Of a stretch of 64,000 nt of DNA, positions 17,307-26,106 are shown in pieces. The notes beneath the pieces are model-generated. The model was given only the letters and a program-made list of their open reading frames with translations. It was not told where the DNA came from and made no database searches. Every line of letters begins with the position of its first letter. Position 1 is the first letter of the stretch. A program made the translations under genes and the position numbers. The DNA comes from Candidatus Pseudobutyricicoccus lothianensis (GTDB lineage: Bacteria > Bacillota > Clostridia > Oscillospirales > Butyricicoccaceae): NCBI GenBank assembly GCA_904419295.1, contig CAJFRA010000002.1, positions 124,001 through 188,000 of the forward strand, in the 5' to 3' direction.

Positions 17307-17335
17307 ATCATACCCTATGGCGTTGAAAAAAGCAA
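17307..17335 (-). promoter_or_regulatory. Second sigma-A promoter of the grd operon
   Basis: TTGCTT (17335-17330), 17 bp, TATGAT (17312-17307) on the minus strand. It lies downstream of the riboswitch terminator and so would bypass glycine control. Confidence 0.6.
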
Positions 17336-17357
17336 GCATAAACCCAACGTTTGCAAC

Positions 17358-17398
17358 AAAAAAACGACAACTGAAAGCCAATGCTTTTCCCGTTGCCG
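17358..17398 (-). terminator. Glycine riboswitch expression-platform terminator
   Basis: On the minus strand CGGCAAC...GAAAAGC-GCTTTC...GTTGTCG forms a stem followed by seven Ts, directly after the second aptamer. Confidence 0.8.
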
Positions 17399-17400
17399 TT

Positions 17401-17588
17401 CCACTCCGTTTTTTGGCCTGAGAGATTCCGGCGCATCTGCTGCGCGCCGTTGCTCCTTGGGCGCCTGCTGGCTTTTCAGAGTGCGGTCCGCTTCGGTCCT
17501 TTTGCCTGAAAGTTTCGCGCTGCTTCCGACAAGGCATCGCTTGCATCTTCGGCGCCCTTTTGAAGGGTCTCTCCCGATAAGTTTCATC
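17401..17588 (-). ncRNA. Tandem glycine riboswitch
   Basis: Two aptamers lie in series on the minus strand. The first has GGGAGAGACCC, GGGCGCCGAAGATGCAA and ACTTTCAGGCAAAAGGACC. The second has GGCGCCCAAGGAGCAA, ATCTCTCAGGCCAAAAAACGG and a closing stem. These are the conserved core elements of glycine riboswitches. A terminator follows. Tandem glycine switches usually activate glycine-use genes, so the expected logic is that glycine turns the glycine reductase operon on. Confidence 0.93.
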
Positions 17589-17609
17589 CCGCTTATTCAG
17601 TTCGTCTAT

Positions 17610-17637
17610 ATTTTAACATAAAACACGAAAAAGGCAA
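17610..17637 (-). promoter_or_regulatory. Riboswitch-side promoter of the grd operon
   Basis: TTGCCT (17637-17632), 16 bp, TAAAAT (17615-17610), about 20 bp upstream of the first glycine aptamer. Confidence 0.65.
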
Positions 17638-17679
17638 GTAGTTTTTCTTGATAGCTCTTATCGGTTTTATGAATGAGAC

Positions 17680-17776
17680 TGGCGGGAGTATGTGGGAATC
17701 GAACCCACCTAAGCAGCTGTTAACCACTATTACTGGTTTTGAAGACCAGAGGGCACACCAGCACCCATCTACTCCC
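17680..17776 (-). tRNA. selC: Selenocysteine tRNA (anticodon UCA)
   Basis: The 97-nt minus-strand gene runs from GGGAGTAGATGGG to CTCCCGCCA, with CCA encoded. The anticodon loop is CTTCAAA (anticodon TCA) between CTGGT and ACCAG. There is a long variable arm (TAATAGTGGTTAACAGCTGCTTAGG) and a normal T arm (GTGGGTTCGATTCCCAC). The acceptor stem GGGAGTA/TACTCCC plus the extended arm is typical of bacterial tRNA-Sec. It lies between the grd operon and the selAB genes it serves. Confidence 0.96.
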
Positions 17777-17800
17777 ATGGTTCTCTAAAAGCCGTGACTC

Positions 17801-17829
17801 ATAATATCACACTTTTTCAGTCTTTGCAA
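17801..17829 (-). promoter_or_regulatory. Promoter of tRNA-Sec
   Basis: TTGCAA (17829-17824), 17 bp, TATTAT (17806-17801) on the minus strand, ending 24 bp before the tRNA. Confidence 0.65.
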
Positions 17830-17868
17830 TAGATTGTGTCATTATTCTTTGAAACCTTTGCCTCCCCC

Positions 17869-17898
17869 TTGATGGGACCGCCCCTTTCGCGGTATACT
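17869..17898 (+). promoter_or_regulatory. Promoter of the M14 peptidase gene
   Basis: TTGATG at 17869-17874, 18 bp, TATACT at 17893-17898. Confidence 0.6.
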
Positions 17899-17938
17899 GG
17901 AAAAAAGCGCTTTGGGCGCACAAGGGAGGTTTTGCCCC

Positions 17939-19630
17939 ATGCAACGCAGTTTCGTGTACGACCATTATTACCGCTACCAGGAGATCACCGATATCCTGAA
18001 GGGCTATGCGGAAAAATACCCGGCCCTGACCCGGTTGTCATCCATCGGCCAGACGCCCCAGGGCCGCTCCATCTGGCTGCTGGAGGTGACGGACACCGCC
18101 GCCGGCGCCTTTGAAGACAAACCCGCTTATTATATGGAAGCCAACATCCATGCCGGCGAGGTGACGGGCTCCATGGTGGTCATGTATTTTCTGGATACGC
18201 TGTTCAGCAACCTGTCCGATCCAGCCATCCGGCAGCTGCTGGAGCGCTACACCATCTATGCGGTGCCCCGCGTCTCCCCCGACGGCTCCGAACATTACCT
18301 GACCACGCCGGATTATGTCCGCTCCGCCCCCCGGCTCTACCCCTATGAACAGCGGCAGCCCGGCCTGCACAAAGGCGATCTGGACGGCGACGGCGCCTGC
18401 CGCATGATGCGGGTCCGCTCCCCCTATGGCGTGTGGAAGATCGCCCCCCAGGACCCCCGGCTGATGGTCAAGCGCCAGCCCGACGAGACCGAAGGCGAGT
18501 TCTACAACGTCTACCCCGAAGGGGTCATCGAAGGGTATGACGGGCTCCATGTGCCCATGGCCCCGGCGGAATTTGGCAACGATTTCAACCGGAATTACCC
18601 CATTGGCTGGCAGGAAGAGAGCCAGCAGGCCGGCTCCGGCGCCCATCCCCTTTCCAACCCGGAGACCCAGGCCAATGCCCGCTTCCTTTTGAGCCACCCC
18701 AACGTGTGCTGCGTGCTGGATATGCACACGGCCGGCGGCCAGATCCTCTACACCCCGGGCTATAAGAGCCCCAAGGAGGCCTGCCCGGCAGATATGGCCC
18801 TTTACCATGCCTTGGGCCGCATGGGCCAGCAGGAAAACGGCTTCCCCCTGCTGAACCTGTACGAGGAATATATGCCTGCTTCCCATCCCCAGACCTGCGG
18901 CGGCTTTGACGATTTCTGCCATTTCCTGTTGGGCGTCCCCGCTTTTACCATCGAATGTTGGGACCTGGCCGAGCGGGCCGGTGTGGAAGTCCATTACCCG
19001 CCCAAAGAGGACAAGAGCGAGGAAGAGGAGCTGGATTGCGCCGTCAAATACCTCAAATGGATGGACGAAAACCTGCCCGAAGGGCAAGGCTTTTTGCCCT
19101 GGACCCCCTTTGAGCATCCCCAGCTGGGGCCGGTGGAGATCGGCGGGCCGGATTACAAATTCATTTCCCAAAACCCGCCCATCCCCTTCCTGGAGCAGGA
19201 GCTGGAGAAGCACACCCGCTTTGCCCTGCGCCTGATCCGCACCCTGCCCCGGGTGGTCTTCGACCAGGTGGAGAGCCGGCTGCTGGCCCCCGGCCTTTAT
19301 GAGGTCCGGGCCGTAGTGGGCAACCACAGCTATATGCCCACCTATGTGTTCGAAGAAGGGCTGAAGAACAAAGCCTTGCCCCCCCTCACCGTTACACTGG
19401 AGGGCGAATGCAAAGTAGAGGGCGATGCCCGGCAGACCATCGGCCACCTCCAGGGCTTTGCCGGCATCCAGGCCCACAACGAAGGGATGGGCCCCACCAC
19501 CGTGGAAACAGAGCCCTTGTGCAAAGAAGTGCGCTGGCTGGTCCGCGGTGAAGAAGGCGCTCCGCTGCTGCTGACCTGCCAAGGCGGCCACATCGGCAAA
19601 GTACAGCTGAAAGCCAAGCTGGGAAATTAA
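17939..19630 (+). CDS. M14-family zinc carboxypeptidase
   Basis: The 563-residue protein has the peptidase M14 (carboxypeptidase A-like) zinc site: IHAGE with His71 and Glu74, a third ligand in VLDMHTAGG, the substrate loop NDFNRNYP and a catalytic glutamate in FTIECWDL. It should release C-terminal residues from peptides. There is no signal peptide, so it is probably cytoplasmic. The ATG at 17939 has GGGAGG upstream, whereas the upstream ATG at 17912 has none. A C-terminal domain of about 130 residues after the catalytic part is not recognised. It could supply amino acids for the neighbouring Stickland pathway (inference). Confidence 0.9.
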   Translation: MQRSFVYDHYYRYQEITDILKGYAEKYPALTRLSSIGQTPQGRSIWLLEVTDTAAGAFEDKPAYYMEANIHAGEVTGSMVVMYFLDTLFSNLSDPAIRQLLERYTIYAVPRVSPDGSEHYLTTPDYVRSAPRLYPYEQRQPGLHKGDLDGDGACRMMRVRSPYGVWKIAPQDPRLMVKRQPDETEGEFYNVYPEGVIEGYDGLHVPMAPAEFGNDFNRNYPIGWQEESQQAGSGAHPLSNPETQANARFLLSHPNVCCVLDMHTAGGQILYTPGYKSPKEACPADMALYHALGRMGQQENGFPLLNLYEEYMPASHPQTCGGFDDFCHFLLGVPAFTIECWDLAERAGVEVHYPPKEDKSEEEELDCAVKYLKWMDENLPEGQGFLPWTPFEHPQLGPVEIGGPDYKFISQNPPIPFLEQELEKHTRFALRLIRTLPRVVFDQVESRLLAPGLYEVRAVVGNHSYMPTYVFEEGLKNKALPPLTVTLEGECKVEGDARQTIGHLQGFAGIQAHNEGMGPTTVETEPLCKEVRWLVRGEEGAPLLLTCQGGHIGKVQLKAKLGN

Positions 19631-19664
19631 GCATCTCTCCCTCCTCTGGCTGTATCCCATGGAT

Positions 19665-19709
19665 AGAGCGGCCCCGGTCCCAGATGGCACCGGGGCTGCT
19701 CTCTTTTTA
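19665..19709 (+). terminator. Terminator of the M14 peptidase gene
   Basis: AGAGCGGCCCCGG pairs with CCGGGGCTGCTCT, followed by TTTTTAT. Confidence 0.9.
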
Positions 19710-20555
19710 TTACATAGAGAATAGGAAATAGAAAAATGCGAACAGGAGCAGGGTGACGGCGATGCCGATCACATAGCTGGATGCCAGGTTTTTGGCCGCC
19801 TGGTTCTCCATTTTGACGCTCAGCACCTGCCACCGGCCATCGCGGTAGACGGCGGAGGCCCGGAACCCGGTCCTGATCATGGCGCCATAGCTGTTTTGGG
19901 AATTGACATAGCCGATGATGGCATAGCCCCCGGCGCCGTCGCTCTGGATCTGCAGTTCTTCCCGGGCACAAAGCACAGCGGTCAGCGGGGCCTTCAGCAG
20001 CGGCCGGAGGGAGGCCAGCAGCTGTTCGCACAAGTCGTCGTCCCCGGCAGCAGGGGATCGCTGCCCTGCAAGGGCCTCTGTGCCTTGCCCGGAAATGGGC
20101 TGTGTTGGCTGATCGAATGGCTGGGGCGCCGGAGTGCCACCGGCGTTCTGCCCTCCGGTAGCCGGCTGGCTTTTGACCAGCACCCGCCAAGCCCCCAGGG
20201 CAGCGATGGCCAGCTCGATCAACAGGGCGATGGTGGACCAACTGTTGACCAAGGGCGAATCTGCTTGCAGCAAGCTTTGCAACAGCAGCTGGCGCACCAC
20301 CACTGTCAAAATACCTACGGCAGCGGCACACAGCGCCAGCCACAGGGATGAGAGGCGGATTTTGGCTATGGCCTTGCTGTAGGCCAGCATTGCCAAAACA
20401 AAGGCGGCAGCCGCTTTGATCATGGCGATCACATAGGCAGTGTTGGCATCAGGGGTCGGGATGGGCAGCAGGATGTTCAGCAAACTGGCGAGCAGAGCAG
20501 ACACCATCCCCAGAACCAGAGCGGGCAAGAGTTGGCTTTTTTTCGGTGTGTTCAT
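19710..20555 (-). CDS. Hypothetical membrane protein, 281 aa
   Basis: I do not recognise a family. Counted from ATG 20555 (GAGAGGA upstream), there are about four hydrophobic segments in the first 120 residues. A Pro/Gly/Gln-rich linker follows at about 123-160, then a soluble domain with DLCEQLLASLRPLLKAPL, and a final membrane helix (YVIGIAVTLLLFAFFYFLFSM) ending the protein. The upstream extension to 20705 is unlikely because it lacks a ribosome binding site. It is transcribed alone, convergent with the peptidase gene. Confidence 0.7.
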   Translation of the reverse strand: MNTPKKSQLLPALVLGMVSALLASLLNILLPIPTPDANTAYVIAMIKAAAAFVLAMLAYSKAIAKIRLSSLWLALCAAAVGILTVVVRQLLLQSLLQADSPLVNSWSTIALLIELAIAALGAWRVLVKSQPATGGQNAGGTPAPQPFDQPTQPISGQGTEALAGQRSPAAGDDDLCEQLLASLRPLLKAPLTAVLCAREELQIQSDGAGGYAIIGYVNSQNSYGAMIRTGFRASAVYRDGRWQVLSVKMENQAAKNLASSYVIGIAVTLLLFAFFYFLFSM

Positions 20556-20614
20556 CTGTCGGATTCCTCTCTTTCTCCCAGCGGAAAAGGGGAAAAGGCC
20601 TTTGCTGCCACCTG

Positions 20615-20631
20615 GAAAAGGTATACTTTTC
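20615..20631. repeat. Palindromic GAAAAGGTATACTTTTC element, copy 1
   Basis: It has the same 17-bp core as the element at 20716, but the flanking arms are short and imperfect. It lies upstream of the 19710-20555 gene. Confidence 0.6.
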
Positions 20632-20715
20632 AGAGCAAAAAAAGCCGGTGAAAATGCCCGCCAAAAAGTTGCCAAAAACAGCCCCATCTGATAAAATAGA
20701 AGCAAATTACAGCGG

Positions 20716-20765
20716 AACAGCGGGAGTTTGAAAAGGTATACTTTTCAAACTCCCGCTGTTTTTGC
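20716..20765. terminator. Long perfect hairpin with AAAAG-GTATA-CTTTT core
   Basis: AACAGCGGGAGTTTGAAAAG (20716-20735) is a perfect 20-bp inverted repeat of 20741-20760, with a GTATA loop and T/A tracts outside. It lies past the selB stop, so it probably terminates the selAB transcript. Its core recurs at 20615 and 42152. Confidence 0.8.
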
Positions 20766-20797
20766 CGCCATGGGGCGGGTCTGTTCTGGTTTGCCTG

Positions 20798-22696
20798 TTA
20801 CACCAGCACCCGCACGTCGCCCACTTTCTTTGTGACTTTCTCCCGGTCCAAGGTATCCAAAATGGCCATGGCATATTTGCGGGAGGTGCCCAGCAGATCC
20901 CGGACTTCTGCCAATGTGATCTGCCCCTGGGCCCGGCACTGCTCCACGATCTGGCGCACCGCTTCGTCGTAGGCTTCCCGGTGGAAGCACATCTGGGCGT
21001 CCATCCGCACCAGCGTGCCGCTGCCCACCAGTGCCGCGTGGACCTGCTGGGCCTTTTTCTGGTCTTTGCCCATCTGTCCCAGCACTTCATCGGTGGTGGG
21101 CGGGGCATACCCTGCCTGCCGGTAGATCGTTTCCATGGCTTCTGTCATGCGCGCCGCCTCTTCATCCACCTTCACTTTGAACTTGAACAGAGAGGCCATG
21201 CCGTTTGTAAATTTGATCCGCTCCACCCGGGCGTAGTAATCCAGCAGCCCGTCGGCCACCGCCTGCTCCTGCTGGGGCAGGAACCGGGAGCGCAGTTCTT
21301 CCCGCTTCATCCCTTCTTTCAGCGGGTTGGCCGTGTGGTATTGCCGCAATATCTCGCTGAGCCGCTTGCCCTGCCGCTCCAAAAAGCTCTGGTGCAGATA
21401 CAGCCCCGCCGTGATCTTGACCAGCTTTCCTTCGCTCTCCAGCTGCCCTGCCAGCTGTTCCGCCTCTTCTTTGGAGGCGCCAAACTGCACCGCCACGAAA
21501 TCCAGGGGCCGGTAAGCAGGGCTCCCTTCTTTGACGCCCTGTTCGATCTTGTCTTTCAGGGTGCCTTTTTCCAATATGGCCAGGCTCTCCAGCACTGCTG
21601 CGTCGCCCCGCTTGTGCTTTTGGGGGCTGGGGTCCAGCACGACGCCGCCGCCCACTGTCTCCAAGGGGGAGTAGAACCGCACCACAAAGTGGTCGCCGGC
21701 TTTCAGGGCCACCGTCTCCTCCAGCCGCAGCTGGGCATAGCCGCTTTGCCCGGGCTCCAGCGCCTCTTGCTCCAGCAGCACGGCCTTGCACAGCACTTCC
21801 CGGCTGCCGTGGTAAAAGTGGAGGCGGCTGGTGTTTTTAATGGAGCGGTCTGCTTCTTTCAGCATATTCAGCCGCACGTCCACCATCATGGTGGTGTGCA
21901 TGCTGCCCGGCGGGGCCACCACATCGCCCCGCTGGATGTCCGTCTTTTTCAAATTGGAGAAGTTCACAGCCACCCGCTGGCCTGCATAGGCGGTATCCAC
22001 GCTGCGGGAATGGACCTGGATGTTGCGCACCTTGCCCAGCTTTTCGCCGGGGTAGAGCATCACTTCCGCCCCTTCCTGCAGTTTGCCCTCGATCATGGTG
22101 CCGGTGATCACCGTGCCGAACCCTTCCATGGAAAAGACCCGGTCCACCGGGATGCGGAAGGGGGTATCCAGCTTTTTGCCCCCCAGCTTTTCGATCTGGC
22201 GGAAGATCTCCTGCCGCAGCTCCTCGATCCCCTCGCCGGTGTAGGAGGAGACCGGGATCAAGGGCGCATCCTGCAAAAAGGTGCCCTGTACCTGCTGGCG
22301 GATGTCCTCGGCCACCAGCTCCCGCCACTCTTCGTCCACCGTGTCGATCTTCGTCAGGACGATGATGCCGTGCTGGATCTCCAGCAGGGACAGGATGCCC
22401 AGGTGCTCCACGGTCTGGGGCATGACGCCCTCATCCGCCGCCACGATCAGCAGGGCCAGGTCGATGCCGCCGGCCCCGGCCAGCATGTTGCGCACGAACT
22501 TTTCGTGGCCCGGCACATCGATGATGCCCGCCCGGCCTCCGTCGGGCAGATCCAGGTAGGCAAAACCCAGCTCAATGGTGATGCCCCGCTTCTTCTCTTC
22601 CCGCAGGCGGTCGGTCTCAATGCCTGTCAAGGCCCGGATCAAGCAGGTCTTTCCATGGTCCACATGGCCTGCCGTGCCAATGATGATGTTGTTCAT
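20798..22696 (-). CDS. selB: Selenocysteine-specific translation elongation factor
   Basis: The 632-residue SelB delivers Sec-tRNA to UGA codons that have a SECIS. The G domain begins [22 protein letters not shown], followed by [15 protein letters not shown] (switch region), DVPGHEKF and TKID. EF-Tu-like domains 2 and 3 come next. The C-terminal half is the winged-helix array that reads the SECIS. The ATG at 22696 overlaps the last codons of selA by 4 bp, so the two are translationally coupled. It serves at least three selenoprotein genes in this window (grdA, grdB, selD). Confidence 0.97.
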   Translation of the reverse strand: MNNIIIGTAGHVDHGKTCLIRALTGIETDRLREEKKRGITIELGFAYLDLPDGGRAGIIDVPGHEKFVRNMLAGAGGIDLALLIVAADEGVMPQTVEHLGILSLLEIQHGIIVLTKIDTVDEEWRELVAEDIRQQVQGTFLQDAPLIPVSSYTGEGIEELRQEIFRQIEKLGGKKLDTPFRIPVDRVFSMEGFGTVITGTMIEGKLQEGAEVMLYPGEKLGKVRNIQVHSRSVDTAYAGQRVAVNFSNLKKTDIQRGDVVAPPGSMHTTMMVDVRLNMLKEADRSIKNTSRLHFYHGSREVLCKAVLLEQEALEPGQSGYAQLRLEETVALKAGDHFVVRFYSPLETVGGGVVLDPSPQKHKRGDAAVLESLAILEKGTLKDKIEQGVKEGSPAYRPLDFVAVQFGASKEEAEQLAGQLESEGKLVKITAGLYLHQSFLERQGKRLSEILRQYHTANPLKEGMKREELRSRFLPQQEQAVADGLLDYYARVERIKFTNGMASLFKFKVKVDEEAARMTEAMETIYRQAGYAPPTTDEVLGQMGKDQKKAQQVHAALVGSGTLVRMDAQMCFHREAYDEAVRQIVEQCRAQGQITLAEVRDLLGTSRKYAMAILDTLDREKVTKKVGDVRVLV

Positions 22697-24117
22697 TCCG
22701 TCTCCTCCGGCGATGCCTGTCCCGTGATCTCCGCAAAGCAGCGGGCCAGGTAGTCAAAATATTCGGGTTGTGTGGTGCGCATATCCAGCAGCAGCCGGTC
22801 CTTTGAGACCCGGGCGATGACGGGGATGCGGCAGAAGCGCAGCCTTTTTTCCATTTCGCCCACCGAGACGGTCTCATGCTGCACTGCCACGGCCCAGGTG
22901 GGGATCATCTGGGTGGGCACGCTGCCGCCCCCCACCTGCCCCTGTTCTTCCGCCAGGGTGCCATGCAGGCCGGGCACCTGGTTCAGCCGGCGCAGCAGGC
23001 GGCGCCCCCGGGCTTTCAGCTCCGGCAGGCCCATGGACAGCATCTGGTAGGTGGGGATCTGCTTTGCCACCTGCTCCGGCTCCTGGTAGATCCGCAGCGT
23101 GGCCTCCAGGGCGGCCAGCGTCAGTTTGTCGATGCGCAGCGCCCTTGTCAGTGGATTTTTCTTCATGGCGGCGATCCATCCGGCCTTGCCCAAAATGATG
23201 CCCGCCTGGGGGCCGCCCAGCAGCTTGTCGCCGCTGAAACTGACCACATCGGCCCCTGAGGCCATGGCCTGCTGCACCGTGGGTTCGCTGCCAATGCCAT
23301 AGGCGTCCAGATCCGCCAAGGCGCCGCTGCCCAGGTCATAGATCACAGGCAGCCCCCGGCGGTGGCCGATCTCCACCAGCTCCTCGGTGGATACTTCCTC
23401 GGTAAAGCCCAAGATCTTATAGTTGCTGGTGTGCACCTTGAGCAGCGCCGCCGTCTGTTCGTCTATGGCCCGCTCATAATCCTGGGGATGGGTCTTGTTG
23501 GTGGTGCCCACCTCCACCAGGGTGGAATTGCTCTGCTCCATGATCTCCGGCACCCGGAAAGAGCCGCCGATCTCCACCAGTTCCCCCCGGGATACGATGA
23601 TGTTCCGGTCTTTGGCCATGGTGCCCAAGATCAGCATCACAGCGGCGGCGTTGTTGTTGACTACCAAGGCCGCTTCTGCCCCGGTGAGCCGGCACAACAG
23701 CTGTTCCACATGGTCGTACCGGCTGCCCCGCCGGCCCGCTTCACAGCTGTATTCCAGCGTGTTGTAGTTTTCCGCCACTTCCATCACATGCTGTGCCACC
23801 TGGTGGCTCAGCACGGCACGGCCCAAATTGGTGTGCAGCACGATGCCCGTGGCGTTGATGACCGGGCGCAAACTCATACGGCCGGCCTGCTCCACCGCGG
23901 CCAGCACCAGGCGCTCCACCTGCTCCACAGAAACATCCGGGGCTTCCCCTTCCAGTATGCCCTGGCGCAGCCCTTCTGTCACCTGGCGCACCGCCTGGGT
24001 GACTGCGCTGCGGCCATTTTCCGCCAGCTGGGCCACAGCCGGCCGGGCCAGCACCTCGTCCACTTTGGGGATCTGGCGCAGCAATTCTTTTCTGATCTCC
24101 ATTTGTATCTCAACCAT
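22693..24117 (-). CDS. selA: L-seryl-tRNA(Sec) selenium transferase
   Basis: The 474-residue PLP enzyme converts seryl-tRNA(Sec) to selenocysteyl-tRNA(Sec) with selenophosphate. The N-terminal tRNA-binding part (MEIRKELLRQIPKVDEVL) is typical. RPVINATGIVLHTNLGRA and the PLP lysine in VVSFSGDKLLGGPQAG (Lys298, matching Lys295 of E. coli) are present. Two starts are possible, ATG 24117 and ATG 24102; neither has a strong ribosome binding site, and I keep the longer. It overlaps selB by 4 bp and has its own promoter. Confidence 0.97.
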   Translation of the reverse strand: MVEIQMEIRKELLRQIPKVDEVLARPAVAQLAENGRSAVTQAVRQVTEGLRQGILEGEAPDVSVEQVERLVLAAVEQAGRMSLRPVINATGIVLHTNLGRAVLSHQVAQHVMEVAENYNTLEYSCEAGRRGSRYDHVEQLLCRLTGAEAALVVNNNAAAVMLILGTMAKDRNIIVSRGELVEIGGSFRVPEIMEQSNSTLVEVGTTNKTHPQDYERAIDEQTAALLKVHTSNYKILGFTEEVSTEELVEIGHRRGLPVIYDLGSGALADLDAYGIGSEPTVQQAMASGADVVSFSGDKLLGGPQAGIILGKAGWIAAMKKNPLTRALRIDKLTLAALEATLRIYQEPEQVAKQIPTYQMLSMGLPELKARGRRLLRRLNQVPGLHGTLAEEQGQVGGGSVPTQMIPTWAVAVQHETVSVGEMEKRLRFCRIPVIARVSKDRLLLDMRTTQPEYFDYLARCFAEITGQASPEETE

Positions 24118-24185
24118 CCCATCCGGGTCGCCCCGTGTTTTTCTGATCGCCTGGCGCCTTGGCGGCCGCCGGGCATGTCTGCCTT

Positions 24186-24215
24186 ATTATACATCACCCC
24201 CGGGATATGCCGCAA
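24186..24215 (-). promoter_or_regulatory. Promoter of selAB
   Basis: TTGCGG (24215-24210), 18 bp, TATAAT (24191-24186) on the minus strand. Confidence 0.65.
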
Positions 24216-24309
24216 GGGGATGGGCAAAAGATCGGGCAAACAGCGGAAGGGCCGGGGAATGCTCCCCAGCCCTTCTTTCCTCCGCCGCTTACGCGGCTTG
24301 ACGCCTTGT

Positions 24310-24543
24310 TCATTCCGCCTGATAGATGGGGCGGTAACCGCCCTCCACCTCTTCATAGATCCCTTCCAGATCCGTCAGGTCCTGCCGGGGCGGCTCCGGC
24401 TGCTCCACCCGCACGCAGACGCCGCAGGAGGCGCTGAGGGCCCGGGGCACCGGCATCATCTGGGCTGCGAGCCCCTGCCGCTTTTGCTCCCGGTGGAAGC
24501 TCATGGCCCCATAGTGGGTGAAAAAAGTGGCTATGTAGACCAA
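24310..24543 (-). CDS. DUF3343 protein, putative Se/S carrier
   Basis: The 77-residue protein starts at TTG 24543, with GGAGG 7 bp upstream; a longer frame from 24729 lies antisense-like inside the previous gene and is not real. The sequence VYIATFFTHYGAMSFHREQKRQGL, then SASCGVCVRVE, fits DUF3343, a small family found next to selenium genes and suggested to be a Se/S carrier. The CGVC pair is the likely chalcogen-binding site (inference). It follows the YedF-like gene by 11 bp. Confidence 0.85.
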   Translation of the reverse strand: MVYIATFFTHYGAMSFHREQKRQGLAAQMMPVPRALSASCGVCVRVEQPEPPRQDLTDLEGIYEEVEGGYRPIYQAE

Positions 24544-24554
24544 ACGTACGCCTC

Positions 24555-24770
24555 CTAACCGATGGTCAGCTGAAAGTCGCTTCCTTTGTTTTCCACACGC
24601 ACGGCCAGCCCTTTGTTCTGGGCAAAGCGGGTGATGTTGTCCACCGCCACTTGGTTGTCCACCAGCACCTGCAGCCGCCCGCTCTGTTGAGCCAGGGCTT
24701 TCTTTGTCATCAGCACCGGTTCCGGGCAAGAACGCCCCCGGGCGTCTACCACACGGTTATTTTCCGCCAT
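24555..24770 (-). CDS. TusA/YedF-like sulfurtransferase, selenium-associated
   Basis: The 71-residue TusA-fold protein has the signature RGRSCPEPVLMTKKAL, with the single active cysteine in CPEP. Proteins named YedF in selenium clusters usually add a DsrE-like domain after this one. Here only the TusA part is present, and a separate DUF3343 gene follows directly. A role passing selenium from the YedE-like transporter to SelD is inferred from gene order. ATG 24770 has GGAGG upstream. Confidence 0.88.
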   Translation of the reverse strand: MAENNRVVDARGRSCPEPVLMTKKALAQQSGRLQVLVDNQVAVDNITRFAQNKGLAVRVENKGSDFQLTIG

Positions 24771-24786
24771 GTCAAATTCCTCCCGA

Positions 24787-25857
24787 TCAGTTTTTCCCTG
24801 TTTTCCGCTGTTTTTGGATGTTCAGCAAGGCGATGGCCGCCACTACCACCAGGCCGACGATCACAGCGATCTTGCCGTTGGCCGTGGGGCCATCGGCCGA
24901 AGAGGCCAGGCTGAAATTGTGGCACACAGCGGCGCCGACCAACATGCCCAGCACGGTGACGGCGCTGTCGCTGTTGCCGCTGCCCGCCAAGATCAGCTGG
25001 CGCAGCGGGCAGCCGCCCAGCAGCACGCTGGCAAAGCCGGTGAGCACCATGCCAAGGGCGTTCCACAGGCCGTCGGTGTGGGCCACCGGCTGCCCGGCAA
25101 AGCTCAGGGTGAAGTTGCCTGTGACCAAGTTGCCGATCAGGGCCGCCACCAAGATGGCGATAAAGCCCCACAGCAGATAGAAATCCCGGAACAGCACGGC
25201 ATCGCGGATGCCGCCCACCATGCACAGACGGGTCTTCTGGGCCAGGGCGCCTACCACCAGGCCAGCCACCAGGGACAGGGCGATGGGGGCGTGCATGGAG
25301 CCAGGGCCCTCTGTGCTGAACAGGATGAAGGAGGGGGCCGCCACCAGCAGCACCAGGAACACCACATGGACCACCGAGATCATACCGCCTTCCAGCGGGC
25401 TCTGCTCATAGGTGCGCCGCAGGCTGAACCCTTTGTTCAGGCACAGAATGCCCAACAGGATGCCGCCTACAAAGCCCACCAGGCCCACCACGGCGTTTAA
25501 GTCGCCGCCGGCGATGCGCAGCACCATGCGCAGCGGGCAGCCCAGGAACATCAGGGCGCCCACCATGACGAACATACCCAATACGAACCGGGTGACCGGC
25601 GAAGAGCCGCCCTGGGCCCGGAACTCCTTGCTGGCCACTGCCATGATCAGGGCGCCCAGCACCAAGCCGATGATCTCCGGCCGGATGTATTGGACGATGG
25701 CTGCCCGGTGCATCCCCAGGCCGCCTGCCGTATCGCGGATAAAGCAAGCGATGCAGAAGCCCATGTTCTTCGGGTTGCCAAAGGCCACCAGCACCACGGC
25801 GATGGCGCCGATGAGGAGGCCTGTCAGCAGCATCCACAGTGTTTTTTTGTTCTTCAC
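24787..25857 (-). CDS. yedE: YedE-family putative selenium transporter
   Basis: A 356-residue polytopic protein with about nine to ten membrane segments. It contains the paired motifs of the YeeE/YedE family: FLGCPLRMVLRIAGGD and LLGGCPLRQLILAGSG, each with GCPLR. Other cysteines are in MGFCIACFIRD. Family members next to SirA/TusA proteins are thought to import thiosulfate or reduced selenium; this one is in the selenium-linked group by context. It is the first gene of a yedE-yedF-DUF3343 operon upstream of selAB. Confidence 0.9.
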   Translation of the reverse strand: MKNKKTLWMLLTGLLIGAIAVVLVAFGNPKNMGFCIACFIRDTAGGLGMHRAAIVQYIRPEIIGLVLGALIMAVASKEFRAQGGSSPVTRFVLGMFVMVGALMFLGCPLRMVLRIAGGDLNAVVGLVGFVGGILLGILCLNKGFSLRRTYEQSPLEGGMISVVHVVFLVLLVAAPSFILFSTEGPGSMHAPIALSLVAGLVVGALAQKTRLCMVGGIRDAVLFRDFYLLWGFIAILVAALIGNLVTGNFTLSFAGQPVAHTDGLWNALGMVLTGFASVLLGGCPLRQLILAGSGNSDSAVTVLGMLVGAAVCHNFSLASSADGPTANGKIAVIVGLVVVAAIALLNIQKQRKTGKN

Positions 25858-25971
25858 TTCTTCATTCCCCTTTGCGTTTTTGTGGCCGGCCCCCCACAGC
25901 GCCGGCCCAGATCTGGTTCATTTTTCTCACCCATTATATCCTTTTCTAGCAGAATAGTATAATATTTCTTT

Positions 25972-26009
25972 TCGATAAAGCAAATATGATTTATAGATTT
26001 TGTCGATAA
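25972..26009. promoter_or_regulatory. Direct repeats in the yedE/desulfurase divergent region
   Basis: TCGATAA occurs at 25972-25978 and again at 26003-26009, 31 bp apart, in the AT-rich 249-bp gap between two divergent selenium genes. It is a candidate binding site for the LysR regulator. A TATAAT at about 26035 could serve the rightward gene. Confidence 0.4.
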
Positions 26010-26106
26010 GTGTGGAGAAGCGTCCCCAGGTATTGTATAATGGTCTTATATGCTGGGGTCTCTATGCCCTGGCGCACAATCGGCATTTGCCTGGGAGGTT
26101 TTCTTT

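Noticed and set aside
20762..22753. Long plus-strand frame opposite selB
   Set aside because: Antisense shadow of selB; no ribosome binding site and no recognisable protein.
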